A stretch of DNA of 64,000 nt. Origin: Candidatus Alistipes faecavium (GTDB taxonomy: Bacteria > Bacteroidota > Bacteroidia > Bacteroidales > Rikenellaceae). A program made the position numbers and the translations under genes. Positions 35,075-43,254 of the stretch are shown here, piece by piece. The DNA is taken from positions 1 to 64,000 of the forward strand of contig DWYP01000044.1 in the NCBI GenBank assembly GCA_019118605.1, in the 5' to 3' direction. Position 1 is the stretch's first letter. Each line of letters opens with the position of its first letter. A model generated the notes under the pieces. It was not told where the DNA came from. It made no database searches and was given only the letters and a program-made list of their open reading frames with translations.

Positions 35075-36046
35075 TTATTTCACGCCGAAGCGCTTGGGTT
35101 TGACATATTTGTTGATCAGCGGCACGCAGGCGTTCATCATGAGGATCGCAAACGACATGCCCTCGGGGTAGGAGCCCCACAGGCGGATGCACATCGTGAT
35201 GAAGCCGATGCCCACGGCGAAGATCACCCCGCCCTTGACGGTCATCGGCGAGGTCGAGTAGTCGGTGGCCATGAAGATCGCGCCGAGCATCGCACCTCCG
35301 GCGAGGATATGGAACAGCGGCAGCTGCCACAACGCAGCCCCGGGCTCCCCCGAGCAGAGCGCCACGACGAAGGCAAAGACGGCCATCGTCACGAGGATCG
35401 TCACGGGGATATGCCACGTGATCACGCGGCGCCAGAGCAGATAGGCGAAGCCCACGAGCAGCGCCAGTGCGGCGACCTCGCCCAGCGATCCGGGCATGTT
35501 GCCCAGCAGCAGGTGCTGCACGCCGAGCACGTCGGGGCCCGCCGCGCCCATCTTCACGGCGGCCAGCGGCGTGGCGCCCGAGAGGGCGTCGAACGCGCCG
35601 TTCGTCACGGGAAGGGGCCACGTGGTCATCTGTACCGGATAGGCGATCAGCAGGAAGACGCGGCCCACGAGTGCCGGGTTGAAGGGGTTTTTGCCCAGCC
35701 CCCCGAAGGTCATCTTGGCCACGGCAATGGCCACGAAGGCGCCGATGACGACGATCCACCAGGGAATCGACGCCGGGAGGTTGAAGGCCAGCAGTACGCC
35801 GGTCACCACGGCCGACCAGTTCGAGATCGTCAACGGGCCGCGGAACATGAATTTCTGAATCAGGTACTCGAACGCCACGCACGCCGCAACCGAGATGGCC
35901 GTCACGCGCAGCACGTCGGCACCGAACACGATGATCGACACGATGAACGCGGGAATCAGGGCGATCACCACGTCGCGCATGATCCGGGCAGTCGACTGCG
36001 CCGTCTGCACGTGGGGTGCGGGAGACACAATGAGTTTGTTTGCCAT
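35075..36046 (-). CDS. rnfD: Rnf complex subunit RnfD (covalent FMN)
   Basis: A 323-residue membrane subunit homologous to NqrB, with about ten hydrophobic helices. The covalent FMN site is DALSGATPLAAVK, a proper S-G-A-T motif. Other family segments are FGGLGKNPFNPALVGRVFLLIAYP, FMATDYSTSPMT and GMSFAILMMNACVPLINKYVKPKRFG. The start is set at the ATG at 36046 (MANKLIVSPAPHVQT); an in-frame TTG six codons upstream is less likely. It begins 18 bases after the rnfC stop. Confidence 0.95.
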   Translation of the reverse strand: MANKLIVSPAPHVQTAQSTARIMRDVVIALIPAFIVSIIVFGADVLRVTAISVAACVAFEYLIQKFMFRGPLTISNWSAVVTGVLLAFNLPASIPWWIVVIGAFVAIAVAKMTFGGLGKNPFNPALVGRVFLLIAYPVQMTTWPLPVTNGAFDALSGATPLAAVKMGAAGPDVLGVQHLLLGNMPGSLGEVAALALLVGFAYLLWRRVITWHIPVTILVTMAVFAFVVALCSGEPGAALWQLPLFHILAGGAMLGAIFMATDYSTSPMTVKGGVIFAVGIGFITMCIRLWGSYPEGMSFAILMMNACVPLINKYVKPKRFGVK

Positions 36047-36064
36047 ATTCGAATCGTTTTTCAA

Positions 36065-37414
36065 TTACTTTTTAGGTGCTGCGGCGGCTGCGCGCGAGCG
36101 GATGATGCCCATGACCGTCTGCTTGCCCAGGCGCACCCAGTCGAGCAGCGGCAGGTAGGCCGGGCACGACGACTGGCAGCAGCCGCACTCGATGCACGAG
36201 GTAATCATCGCAGCCTCGAGTTCGTCCCACTTCTTTTTCTGCGACATCTTCGAGAGGTAGTAGGGCTCGAGACCCATCGGGCAGGCCGCCACGCACTTCG
36301 CGCACTTGATGCACTGCGAGGCCTCGCGGCGCTCGGCGTCGCGTCCCGTCATGACGGTGATTCCCGAGCAGCCCTTCGTCACGGGCGACGCGAGGTCGAC
36401 CATCGCACGGCCCATCATCGGACCGCCGTTGATCACCTTGCACGAGGCGTCGGGAAGACCCCCGGCGGCCTCGAGCAGCGTCGCAACGGGAGTACCCATG
36501 CGGGTGAGCAGGTTGCGCGGCTCCTTCATCTCCCGGCCCGTCACGGTCACCACGCGCTCGATGAGCGGCATGCCCTTCTGCACGGCGCGGTAGACGGCAT
36601 AGGTCGTCGAGGCGTTGCAGACCACGGCCCCGACGTCGATCGGAAGGGCCGGGGGAGGCGGCACCTGACGGCCCGTCACGGCGGCGATCAGCTGTTTCTC
36701 GCCGCCCTGCGGATAGCGCACCTTCAGGGGTACGACCTCCACACCCGGGTAGTTCGCGGCAAGCTGCGTGAGGTGTGCAATGGCGTCGGGCTTGTTGTTC
36801 TCGATGCCGACATAGGCTTTTCCCGCCCCGACGGCCTTCATCAGGATCGTGACGCCCACGAGGATCTCCTCCCCGTGCTCGAGCATCATGCGGTGGTCGG
36901 ACGTGAGGTACGGCTCGCACTCCACGCCGTTGATAATCACGCACTCGGCCTTCTTGCCCGCGGGGATCGAGAGCTTCACGTGCGTGGGGAAGGTCGCACC
37001 GCCCATGCCGACGATGCCGGCCTGCCGGATGCGCTCGATAATCTCCTGCGACGTGAGCGTGCACTCCCGCACGAGCGTCTCGGAGCGGTCTATGCCCTCG
37101 GCCCACTCGTCGCCCTCGCGCTTGATGGTGATCATCATCTGACGAAGGCCCTGGCCGTTGGGAACCAGGTCGACGGCCGTAACCGTTCCCGAAACCGGGG
37201 AGTGGATGTTGGCCGACATGAAGCTGCCCGCTTCGGCCAGAAGCTGTCCCGTGAGCACCTTGTCGCCCTTGGCGACCTTCGCAACGGCCGGGGCCCCGAT
37301 ATGCTGCGAGAGGGGAATGTTCACCACCTCGGGCAGCGGAAGCACCTCGATCGCCTTCGCGCGGCTCAACTTGTTTTCCGACGGATGGACTCCGCCTATT
37401 GGAAATGTCTTCAT
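36065..37414 (-). CDS. rnfC: Rnf complex subunit RnfC (NADH/ferredoxin side)
   Basis: A 449-residue cytoplasmic subunit that carries the NADH and FMN site. The N-terminal barrel segment starts FPIGGVHPSENK. The Rossmann part has GIVGMGGATFPTHVKLSIP, INGVECEPYLTSDHRMMLEH and an SLBB-type region. Two 4Fe-4S motifs lie near the C-terminus: CIKCAKCVAACPMGL and CIECGCCQSSCPAY. All are standard for RnfC. It is shorter than E. coli RnfC because it lacks the long Ala-rich tail; in this genome that type of tail is on RnfB. Confidence 0.96.
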   Translation of the reverse strand: MKTFPIGGVHPSENKLSRAKAIEVLPLPEVVNIPLSQHIGAPAVAKVAKGDKVLTGQLLAEAGSFMSANIHSPVSGTVTAVDLVPNGQGLRQMMITIKREGDEWAEGIDRSETLVRECTLTSQEIIERIRQAGIVGMGGATFPTHVKLSIPAGKKAECVIINGVECEPYLTSDHRMMLEHGEEILVGVTILMKAVGAGKAYVGIENNKPDAIAHLTQLAANYPGVEVVPLKVRYPQGGEKQLIAAVTGRQVPPPPALPIDVGAVVCNASTTYAVYRAVQKGMPLIERVVTVTGREMKEPRNLLTRMGTPVATLLEAAGGLPDASCKVINGGPMMGRAMVDLASPVTKGCSGITVMTGRDAERREASQCIKCAKCVAACPMGLEPYYLSKMSQKKKWDELEAAMITSCIECGCCQSSCPAYLPLLDWVRLGKQTVMGIIRSRAAAAAPKK

Positions 37415-37431
37415 ATCTGTGGTTGCAATTT

Positions 37432-38658
37432 TTACGATTCTTTACTGGGCTTCGCGGCAGCAGGCTTTTCGACGGCCGGCTTTTCGGCGGTCGGCTTTTC
37501 GGCAGCCGGCTTTTCGGCAGCCGGCTTTTCTGCGGCCGGGGTAGCCTTCGCCTTCGGGGCCTTCGGAGCTGCGGGTTTCGCGGCGGCCTTCGGGGCCTCC
37601 TTCTTCTCGGCGGCGGGTTTCTCGACAGCAGGAGCCGCCTTCGGGGCCTCCTTCTTCTCGGCCGCGGGCTTCTCGGCAGCAGGAGCCGCCTTCGGGGCCT
37701 TCGGAGCTGCGGGTTTCTCGGCAGCTTTCGGGGCCTCCTTCTTCTCGGCGGCAGGTTTCTCGGCAGCAGGAGCCGCCTTCGGGGCAGCCGGGGCTGTCTT
37801 CGGAGCGGCAGGGGCGGCCGGAGCCTTGGGCTCCTTCGGCAGCGGATCCATGCCCACCAGCCGGATGGCACCCGTCGGGCACTCGTTCACGCACTTGCGG
37901 CACAACTTGCACTTCTGCGGGTCGATGTAGGCGAGGTTGTTCTCCACCGTGATGGCACCGAAGGCGCAGACCTTCACACACTTGCCGCAGCCGATACATC
38001 CGGCCTTGCAGGCCTTCATCACCACGGCGCCCTTGTCCTTCGACACGCACGATACATACACCGCACGGTTCTTGGGCCACTTCTTGCGCAGCTCGATGAC
38101 CTTCTTCGGGCACGCCTTGACGCACGCGCCGCAGGCCGTACACTTGTCGGGATCGACCTCCGGGAGGCCCGTTTCGGGATTCATGCGGATGGCGTCGAAA
38201 GCGCAGGCCGCCACGCAGTCGCCGTAGCCCAGGCAGCCGTAGGCGCAGCCCGTCTCACCCACATAGAGCGACGCCGCCACGGCACACGACTTGGCGCCGT
38301 TGTAGGCATTGGTCCGGGGACGCTTGGCGCACGTCCCGCCGCAACGCACCGTCGCCACCTCGGGCTGCTTCTCGGCAGCCGCCTTCCCGAGGTACGAGGC
38401 GATGGCCTTCATGCAGTCGCCGCCTCCCACCGGGCAGAAGAGATCCGAGATGTCGTCGCGTTTGACCAGGGCATCGGCCATGCCCCGGCATCCGGCGAAT
38501 CCGCAACCGCCGCAATTGGCTCCGGGCAACATCTTCTCCACTTCGTCGATCCGCGGATCCTCCTCGACCCGGAACTTCCGGGCCACGAAGTAGAGAATCA
38601 CCGCGGAGAGGATTCCCAACGCACACAGCGTCAGGATCGTGAACAGTAATACTTGCAT
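37432..38658 (-). CDS. rnfB: Rnf complex subunit RnfB with an unusual repeat tail
   Basis: A 408-residue iron-sulfur subunit that takes electrons from ferredoxin. After a membrane helix (VLLFTILTLCALGILSAVILYFV) comes the Fe-S domain ANCGGCGFAGC with a downstream Cys in DLFCPVGGG. Four ferredoxin-type clusters follow: CLGYGDCVAACAF, CTACGACVKACPK, CIGCGKCVKVCAF and CKLCRKCVNECPT. From about residue 272 to the end (nearly 140 residues) it is a low-complexity Ala/Lys/Pro/Glu tail, with units such as PAAEKKEAPKAAPA and a final AEKPA five-residue repeat. Typical RnfB proteins stop near residue 270-330. Confidence 0.95.
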   Translation of the reverse strand: MQVLLFTILTLCALGILSAVILYFVARKFRVEEDPRIDEVEKMLPGANCGGCGFAGCRGMADALVKRDDISDLFCPVGGGDCMKAIASYLGKAAAEKQPEVATVRCGGTCAKRPRTNAYNGAKSCAVAASLYVGETGCAYGCLGYGDCVAACAFDAIRMNPETGLPEVDPDKCTACGACVKACPKKVIELRKKWPKNRAVYVSCVSKDKGAVVMKACKAGCIGCGKCVKVCAFGAITVENNLAYIDPQKCKLCRKCVNECPTGAIRLVGMDPLPKEPKAPAAPAAPKTAPAAPKAAPAAEKPAAEKKEAPKAAEKPAAPKAPKAAPAAEKPAAEKKEAPKAAPAVEKPAAEKKEAPKAAAKPAAPKAPKAKATPAAEKPAAEKPAAEKPTAEKPAVEKPAAAKPSKES

Positions 38659-39080
38659 CAGATTTTAGTTATTGTAAATTGAATTGTGTGTTCGATTTTA
38701 CGGCGAAAGATCCACAGCACGGCATAATAAACGCCCACACCGGCAATCGCGGCGAGGGCGCTCACTCCTTCACTCCATTTCAGCACCGCCAGCGCGACGA
38801 CCAACACCGCCAGCAGCACGGCAAGGGCCCCGACATAAGCCATCGCCACGGCCCGCAATCCCGTGCCGCGACAGACGCCCACCGTGACGGCCTCGCCCGG
38901 GGCGTACTCCCCCGCCGCGGCACACGGCACCGAGACGATCTTCTCCTGCGCCTCGGCCAGCCCGCACGCCTCGCGGGCCTTGCAGCTTCCGCAGGCGCTG
39001 TGCGAGGTGATGCGCACGTAGACCGTGCCGCGCACGACACGATCGACGATACCGCTATGTTCGATACGTTCGGACACCAC
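38658..39080 (-). CDS. RseC/SoxR-reducing-system family membrane protein
   Basis: A 140-residue protein with a cysteine-rich N-terminal domain and two membrane helices. The start region has SACGSCKAREACG, a CX2C plus Cys pattern seen in RseC proteins. Helices are AVAMAYVGALAVLLAVLVVALAV and SALAAIAGVGVYYAVLWIF. In enterobacteria RseC works with Rnf to keep SoxR reduced; in anaerobic Bacteroidales it precedes rnf and its role is unknown, perhaps Rnf assembly. The stop overlaps the rnfB start by one base (TGATG). The start codon is GTG, and it follows nadE by 16 bases. Confidence 0.88.
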   Translation of the reverse strand: MVSERIEHSGIVDRVVRGTVYVRITSHSACGSCKAREACGLAEAQEKIVSVPCAAAGEYAPGEAVTVGVCRGTGLRAVAMAYVGALAVLLAVLVVALAVLKWSEGVSALAAIAGVGVYYAVLWIFRRKIEHTIQFTITKI

Positions 39081-39096
39081 CTGGATCCCTTCCCTA

Positions 39097-40677
39097 TTAG
39101 TCTCCGTATTTGTTGGTCAGCGGCATGAGCCGTTCGTGCCCGAACGAGCAGGCCGAAAGGCGCAGCACCGGGGGGAACTGGTAACGTTTCTTCTCGTTGC
39201 GCATGATCATGGCGTGGATCTTCTCCACGACCTCCGAATCGAAGCCCGCGTTGATGATCTCCTCGCGGTGCTGCCCCTCCTCGATCATGCGGAAGAGGAT
39301 GGCGTCGACCACCTCGTAGGGAGGCAGGATGTCGCTGTCCTTCTGTCCGGGGTGGAGCTCCGAGGAGGGCTCCTTGGTCAGGATCGCCTCCGGAATCGGA
39401 TCACCCTGCGTGCGGTTGATGTAGCGCGCCACATCGTACATCTCGCTCTTGTAGAGGTCGCCCGTCGGGCTGAAGGCCCCGGCCGTGTCGCCGTACAGCG
39501 TGCAGAGACCCAGGGCGTTCTCGCTCTTGTTCGAGGAGTTCAGCAGGATGTAGTCGGTCTTGTTCTGCAGGGCCATGAGCAGCACCGTGCGGATACGGGT
39601 CTGGATATTCTCTTCCGTAGCGTCGAACTCCGTGCCGCCGATCACCGGCTTGAGGGTGTTCACCACGCTCGTATAGATCTCCGAAATGGGGATGACGTTG
39701 TATTCGATGCCGAGGTTGCGCGCCAGGAGCTTGGCGTCCTCGACCGACGAGTCCGACGAGAAGGGCGAGGGCATCAGCAGCGCCCGGACATTCTCCGCGC
39801 CGAGCGCATCCGCGGCAATGCAGGCCACGACCGCCGAGTCGATGCCTCCCGAGAGACCGATCGAGGCTTTCCGGTAGCCGTTCTTGCGGAAGAAGTCCCG
39901 CAGTCCGCAGCGCGCGGCCTCGTAGACCAGGCGCGTGCGGTCGTTGTAGGTCGACGGCACCTCGATGGGCTCCGAAGCGGCACGGGTGTCGAAGATCTGG
40001 AAATCCTCCTCGAAATTCTTCATCATCAGCACCAGCTCGCCCCGGCTGTTCAGTACGCCCGACGTACCGTCGTATACGATGTCGGTCGCACCGCCGACCT
40101 GGTTGACCATGACGATGTTCTTGCTCTCGACGAAGGCCAGGTTGTGCATCATCTCGTAGCGGTAGGTCATCGTGCCCTTGCCGTACTTGCGGGCGTTGAT
40201 CGAGATGATCGTCTCGACCGACTTGTCGAAATCGTGCTCGTGGCTCAGGTCGTCGCCCACGATGATCACGCACTTGTGCCCCTTGATCGTGACGTATTCG
40301 TAGCCTTTCGAGGGGACGAGGAAGCCCATTTCGCGCCGTGCGGTGATGTATTTCTTGCCCACGTAGCGCAGCACCTTGCGGTCCTGGATCAGCGCCGCGG
40401 CGCTGATCGTGCCCTCCTGCGTGAGGATCGGAAGTCCCACGATCGCGGCGATGCCGTCGCAACACGAGGCGATCTCCACCAGAGCGTCCTCGCAGAGTTC
40501 GAGGAAGGTCGTTTTGCGCAAAAGGTCGAAGGCTGGGGTTCCGCTGACGGACTGTTCGGCGAAGATGACCAGATCGGCACGTTGGGACTTGGCCCTGTTG
40601 ATCGCATCAATGATCTTCGAGGTATTCCCATCCACATCGCCGATCGTATAGTTCAGCTGGGCTATCGCTATTTTCAT
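39097..40677 (-). CDS. nadE: NAD+ synthase with degenerate amidase domain
   Basis: A 526-residue protein with an N-terminal nitrilase-like domain (about residues 1-250) and a C-terminal NAD synthetase domain. The latter has the PP-loop GLSGGIDSAVVACIAADALG and SPTGDLYKSEMYDVARYIN, so it should adenylate and amidate nicotinic acid adenine dinucleotide. In glutamine-using NadE the amidase uses Glu-Lys-Cys. Here Glu41 (FAEQSVSG) and Lys108/109 are present, but the position of the nucleophile (ICED in relatives) reads VGDD (Gly141), and the LPNY motif after the Lys is missing. It may therefore depend on free ammonia or another donor. It is the first gene of the rnf block. Confidence 0.9.
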   Translation of the reverse strand: MKIAIAQLNYTIGDVDGNTSKIIDAINRAKSQRADLVIFAEQSVSGTPAFDLLRKTTFLELCEDALVEIASCCDGIAAIVGLPILTQEGTISAAALIQDRKVLRYVGKKYITARREMGFLVPSKGYEYVTIKGHKCVIIVGDDLSHEHDFDKSVETIISINARKYGKGTMTYRYEMMHNLAFVESKNIVMVNQVGGATDIVYDGTSGVLNSRGELVLMMKNFEEDFQIFDTRAASEPIEVPSTYNDRTRLVYEAARCGLRDFFRKNGYRKASIGLSGGIDSAVVACIAADALGAENVRALLMPSPFSSDSSVEDAKLLARNLGIEYNVIPISEIYTSVVNTLKPVIGGTEFDATEENIQTRIRTVLLMALQNKTDYILLNSSNKSENALGLCTLYGDTAGAFSPTGDLYKSEMYDVARYINRTQGDPIPEAILTKEPSSELHPGQKDSDILPPYEVVDAILFRMIEEGQHREEIINAGFDSEVVEKIHAMIMRNEKKRYQFPPVLRLSACSFGHERLMPLTNKYGD

Positions 40678-40709
40678 GTCAGTAATTTAAGTCGGACGTT
40701 CACAACGCG

Positions 40710-40717
40710 CAAAGTTA
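40710..40717 (-). promoter_or_regulatory. -7 element of the nadE-rnf block
   Basis: The minus strand reads TAACTTTG (plus-strand CAAAGTTA) 32 bases before the nadE start. The -33 region has no clear TTTG at the standard spacing. Confidence 0.5.
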
Positions 40718-40815
40718 ACGATAATTTGCAAAAGACCGAAAAGATTTTAATGTTAATAAATTAACATTCCCGGGCGGCGGGGCGTTATGTAAAATTCTTA
40801 AAAACACCCCGAACG

Positions 40816-40845
40816 AAAAGACCCCCGGATTTTCGGGGGTCTTTA
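40816..40845 (-). terminator. Terminator after the zinc-ribbon gene
   Basis: AAGACCCCCG (40818-40827) pairs with CGGGGGTCTT (40834-40843) around GATTTT, with T-rich sequence on both strands. It ends the leftward trkA-to-zinc-ribbon series. Confidence 0.9.
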
Positions 40846-40903
40846 TACATACCGCGCGACACCTGTTCCGCAACGGCGGAAAGCGCCGACAGCGCAAAAC
40901 TGC

Positions 40904-41665
40904 CTACTCCTGCGCCGCCTCGGGATCGGCGACGAGGATCCGGCCGCAGTATTCGCAGATGATGATCTTCTTGCCCTGGCGGATGTCGACCTGACGCTGG
41001 GGCGGAATGCGGTTGAAGCAGCCTCCGCAGGCGTCGCGCTTCACGGTCACCACGGCCAGTCCGTTGCGGACGTTGCGGCGGATGCGCTCATAGGCCGACA
41101 GCAGCCGCTCGTCGATCTTCCCGCGGGCCTGGGCTGCCTGCGCCTCGTACTCGGCCACCAGCGGAGCCGTCTCGGCCTCGATGCCGTCCAGCTCGGCCTT
41201 CTTGGCCGTGAAATCCGCCGTGCGGTCCTGCATCGCAGCCTCGGCCTCCTCCAGCTGGAGCTTCTTGGCCTTGATGCCTGCGGCATACTCCTTGAGGCGC
41301 TTCTCCGCCAGCTCGATCTCGAGCTCCTGATACTCGATCTCCTTGGTGATGGCGTCGAACTCGCGGTTGTTGCGCACGTTGTTCTGCTGCTCCTTGTAGT
41401 TGTTGATCATGACCTTCGCCTGGTCCACCTCACGCTTGCGCTGCTTGGTCAGGGCATTGAGCTCGTCGATCTCGGCATTGATGTTGTCGATGCGCGTCTT
41501 CATTCCGGTCATCTCGTCCTCGAGGTCCTGCACCTCGAGAGGCAGTTCGCCTTTCACCTTGTTGATCTCGTCCACTTTGCTGTCGATCTTCTGCAGTTCG
41601 TAAAGAGCCAGAATCTTCTCCTGCATCGAGTAATCGACCTCGGCGGTCTTCTTTTGCGTTGCCAT
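40904..41665 (-). CDS. Coiled-coil protein with C4 zinc ribbon
   Basis: A 253-residue protein. Residues about 15-190 are a long coiled coil (KILALYELQKIDSKVDEINKVKGELPLEVQDLEDE and so on). The C-terminus is a zinc ribbon, CGGCFNRIPPQRQVDIRQG followed by CEYCGRIL. This is the CT398-like family, often encoded beside nif3 as here, and thought to act in nucleic-acid or RNA-related processes, possibly with Nif3. Biochemical function is not known. A -7 element, TACCTTTG on the minus strand, lies inside the nif3 3' end (41739-41746), so it may have its own promoter. Confidence 0.85.
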   Translation of the reverse strand: MATQKKTAEVDYSMQEKILALYELQKIDSKVDEINKVKGELPLEVQDLEDEMTGMKTRIDNINAEIDELNALTKQRKREVDQAKVMINNYKEQQNNVRNNREFDAITKEIEYQELEIELAEKRLKEYAAGIKAKKLQLEEAEAAMQDRTADFTAKKAELDGIEAETAPLVAEYEAQAAQARGKIDERLLSAYERIRRNVRNGLAVVTVKRDACGGCFNRIPPQRQVDIRQGKKIIICEYCGRILVADPEAAQE

Positions 41666-41688
41666 ATATTGTGTTGTATAGTTTAGAC

Positions 41689-42474
41689 TTACACCAGATA
41701 ATTCACCGGATTGCGAGAGCGTTCACTCCTGCGAACCGCAAAGGTACGTAAATTTTTCGATAAAATGTCAAATAAAATCCGAATTGCGCAATATTCGCTT
41801 TCAAAATGGCCTATATCGGCCACCGTGAGGGCCTTATCGGGTGTCATGAAGTCGTTGTACTTGAGATCCGCGGTGAGGTAGAAATCCGCGCCCGCACGCC
41901 GTGCGTCGCCGATCATCGACGCCCCGGCACCTGTGCACACCGCCACGCGGCGCACCGTCGGCGACGCGATGTCGCTGTGGCGGATGACCCGCACGTCGAG
42001 CCGCTCACGGATCTGCTGCATGAAATCCCGCGTCGCAACTTCCTGCGGAAGCTCCCCCACGACTCCGAAACCGACGCCTTCGCCTACGTCGGAGGGCTGC
42101 AGCACCTCGAGGGACTCCACGCCCAGCATCCGGGCCACGCACCAGCTCATCCCTTCGGGGGCACTGTCGAGGTTCGTGTGGCAGGCGTAGAGCGCAATGC
42201 CCCGGCGGATGGCCCGCTCGACGCACCGCTGCACCGGATCGGCCGAATTGAACCGCTTCAGGGCGTGGAAGATGATCGGATGGTGCGTGATGACGATGTC
42301 GCACCCCTCGGCCTCGGCCTCGTCGAGGACTTCCTCGGTCACGTCGACGGCCAGCAGGGCCTTGTGCACCTCGTCGTCGGGGCGTCCGACGATGAGTCCG
42401 GCGTTGTCGTAGGACGCCTGCCAGGCAAGCGGCGCAAACCGCTCGATAGCTTCGGTAATTTCTCGGATCAGCAT
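41689..42474 (-). CDS. Nif3-like dinuclear metal protein
   Basis: A 261-residue member of the Nif3/YbgI family, a toroidal hexamer with two metal ions per subunit. It starts LIREITEAIERFAPLAWQASYDNAGLIVG. Metal ligands are in CDIVITHHPIIFHALKRF, CHTNLDSAPEG and DIGHFESEYCA. It has the short form without the inserted PII-like domain of longer homologues. The tail NPVNYLV matches other Bacteroidales versions. Activity is uncertain; a GTP cyclohydrolase-type label in databases is not well supported. It sits beside the zinc-ribbon gene, a common pairing. Confidence 0.9.
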   Translation of the reverse strand: MLIREITEAIERFAPLAWQASYDNAGLIVGRPDDEVHKALLAVDVTEEVLDEAEAEGCDIVITHHPIIFHALKRFNSADPVQRCVERAIRRGIALYACHTNLDSAPEGMSWCVARMLGVESLEVLQPSDVGEGVGFGVVGELPQEVATRDFMQQIRERLDVRVIRHSDIASPTVRRVAVCTGAGASMIGDARRAGADFYLTADLKYNDFMTPDKALTVADIGHFESEYCAIRILFDILSKNLRTFAVRRSERSRNPVNYLV

Positions 42475-42585
42475 AGGTTCGGATTTTTCATGTCCACAGT
42501 CAATAATAATGAGTCCGCAAGGCCCGCATGGATTCGCAGAGGCCGCAGGAACTTGGCAGGCCGCAGGGCCCGGACAGGCCGGGAA

Positions 42586-42645
42586 TTCGCGCTCCGCAGG
42601 CCGGAAGTTCGCGCTCCGCAGGCCGGAAGTTCGCGCTCCGCGGGG
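42586..42645. repeat. 22-bp tandem repeat, about 2.7 copies
   Basis: TTCGCGCTCCGCAGGCCGGA-AG at 42586-42607 is repeated exactly at 42608-42629 and in part from 42630. The region 42505-42585 contains looser GGCCGCAGG repeats. It lies between nif3 and merR and does not encode an in-frame protein. Confidence 0.85.
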
Positions 42646-42652
42646 TGCCGTC

Positions 42653-43252
42653 TCAGAAGAGCGACTGCTCGTAGAAGGCAAAGAGCTCCTTGTTCTCGCC
42701 CTCCTCCTTCCTGCGGCGCGGACGCCGGGCCGTGCGGCGGCCTGCGGCAGGCGCAGCGGCAGCCGCAGGGGCCGCGTCGGCATCTCCGTCCGCTCCCGCC
42801 GCTGCCGTCTCCGGGGCGGCAGCCTCCGGGGCGATCTTCACCACGGGACGCTCCCGGCGCCGCCGTGCGGGGCGTTCGTCGACCGCCGCAGCCTCCGCCG
42901 CGGATTCCCCCTCCGGCGTCCCGGACTTCAGATCCTCGCGCACCTCCTCGAGCAGCGAGCGGATGTGCTGCAGGCGCTCCATCAGCTCGGCGTCGCGGTT
43001 CATCGCCGCGCCGTCGGCCGCAGCCTGCCGCAGGGCCTTCTTCGCCCCGTCGAGGGTCATGCCGCGCTCCTTGACCAGGTGGTAGATCAGCTTCAGGTTC
43101 CGGATGTCCTCCGGCGTGAAGAGCCGGTTGCCCTTCTTGTTGCGCTTGGGCCGCAGCACCCGGAACTGCGACTCCCAGTAGCGGATCAGCGACTGGTTGA
43201 CGTCGAACATCTCCGCCACCTCGCCCATCGTATAGAAAAGTTTCTCGGACAT
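42653..43252 (-). CDS. MerR-family transcriptional regulator
   Basis: A 199-residue regulator. The N-terminal winged helix (residues 1-75) is clear: FYTMGEVAEMFDVNQSLIRYWESQF, then VLRPKRNKKGNRLFTPEDIRNLKLIYHLVKERGMTLDGAKKAL. A short coiled coil follows (ELMERLQHIRSLLEEVREDL). The C-terminal half (from about residue 115) is a low-complexity Ala/Arg/Pro tail with no sensor cysteines, so it is not a metal or redox MerR. The family is conserved in Bacteroidales with this layout and with no known ligand. It starts two bases after the rsmF-like stop, so it is the fourth gene of GH3-dNK-rsmF-merR. Confidence 0.88.
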   Translation of the reverse strand: MSEKLFYTMGEVAEMFDVNQSLIRYWESQFRVLRPKRNKKGNRLFTPEDIRNLKLIYHLVKERGMTLDGAKKALRQAAADGAAMNRDAELMERLQHIRSLLEEVREDLKSGTPEGESAAEAAAVDERPARRRRERPVVKIAPEAAAPETAAAGADGDADAAPAAAAAPAAGRRTARRPRRRKEEGENKELFAFYEQSLF

Positions 43253-43254
43253 AT

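Noticed and set aside
34856..37930. A 1024-codon frame opposite rnfC, rnfD and rnfB
   Set aside because: It crosses three real genes and their gaps, and its Phe/Gly/Ala repeats are the antisense of the RnfB tail.
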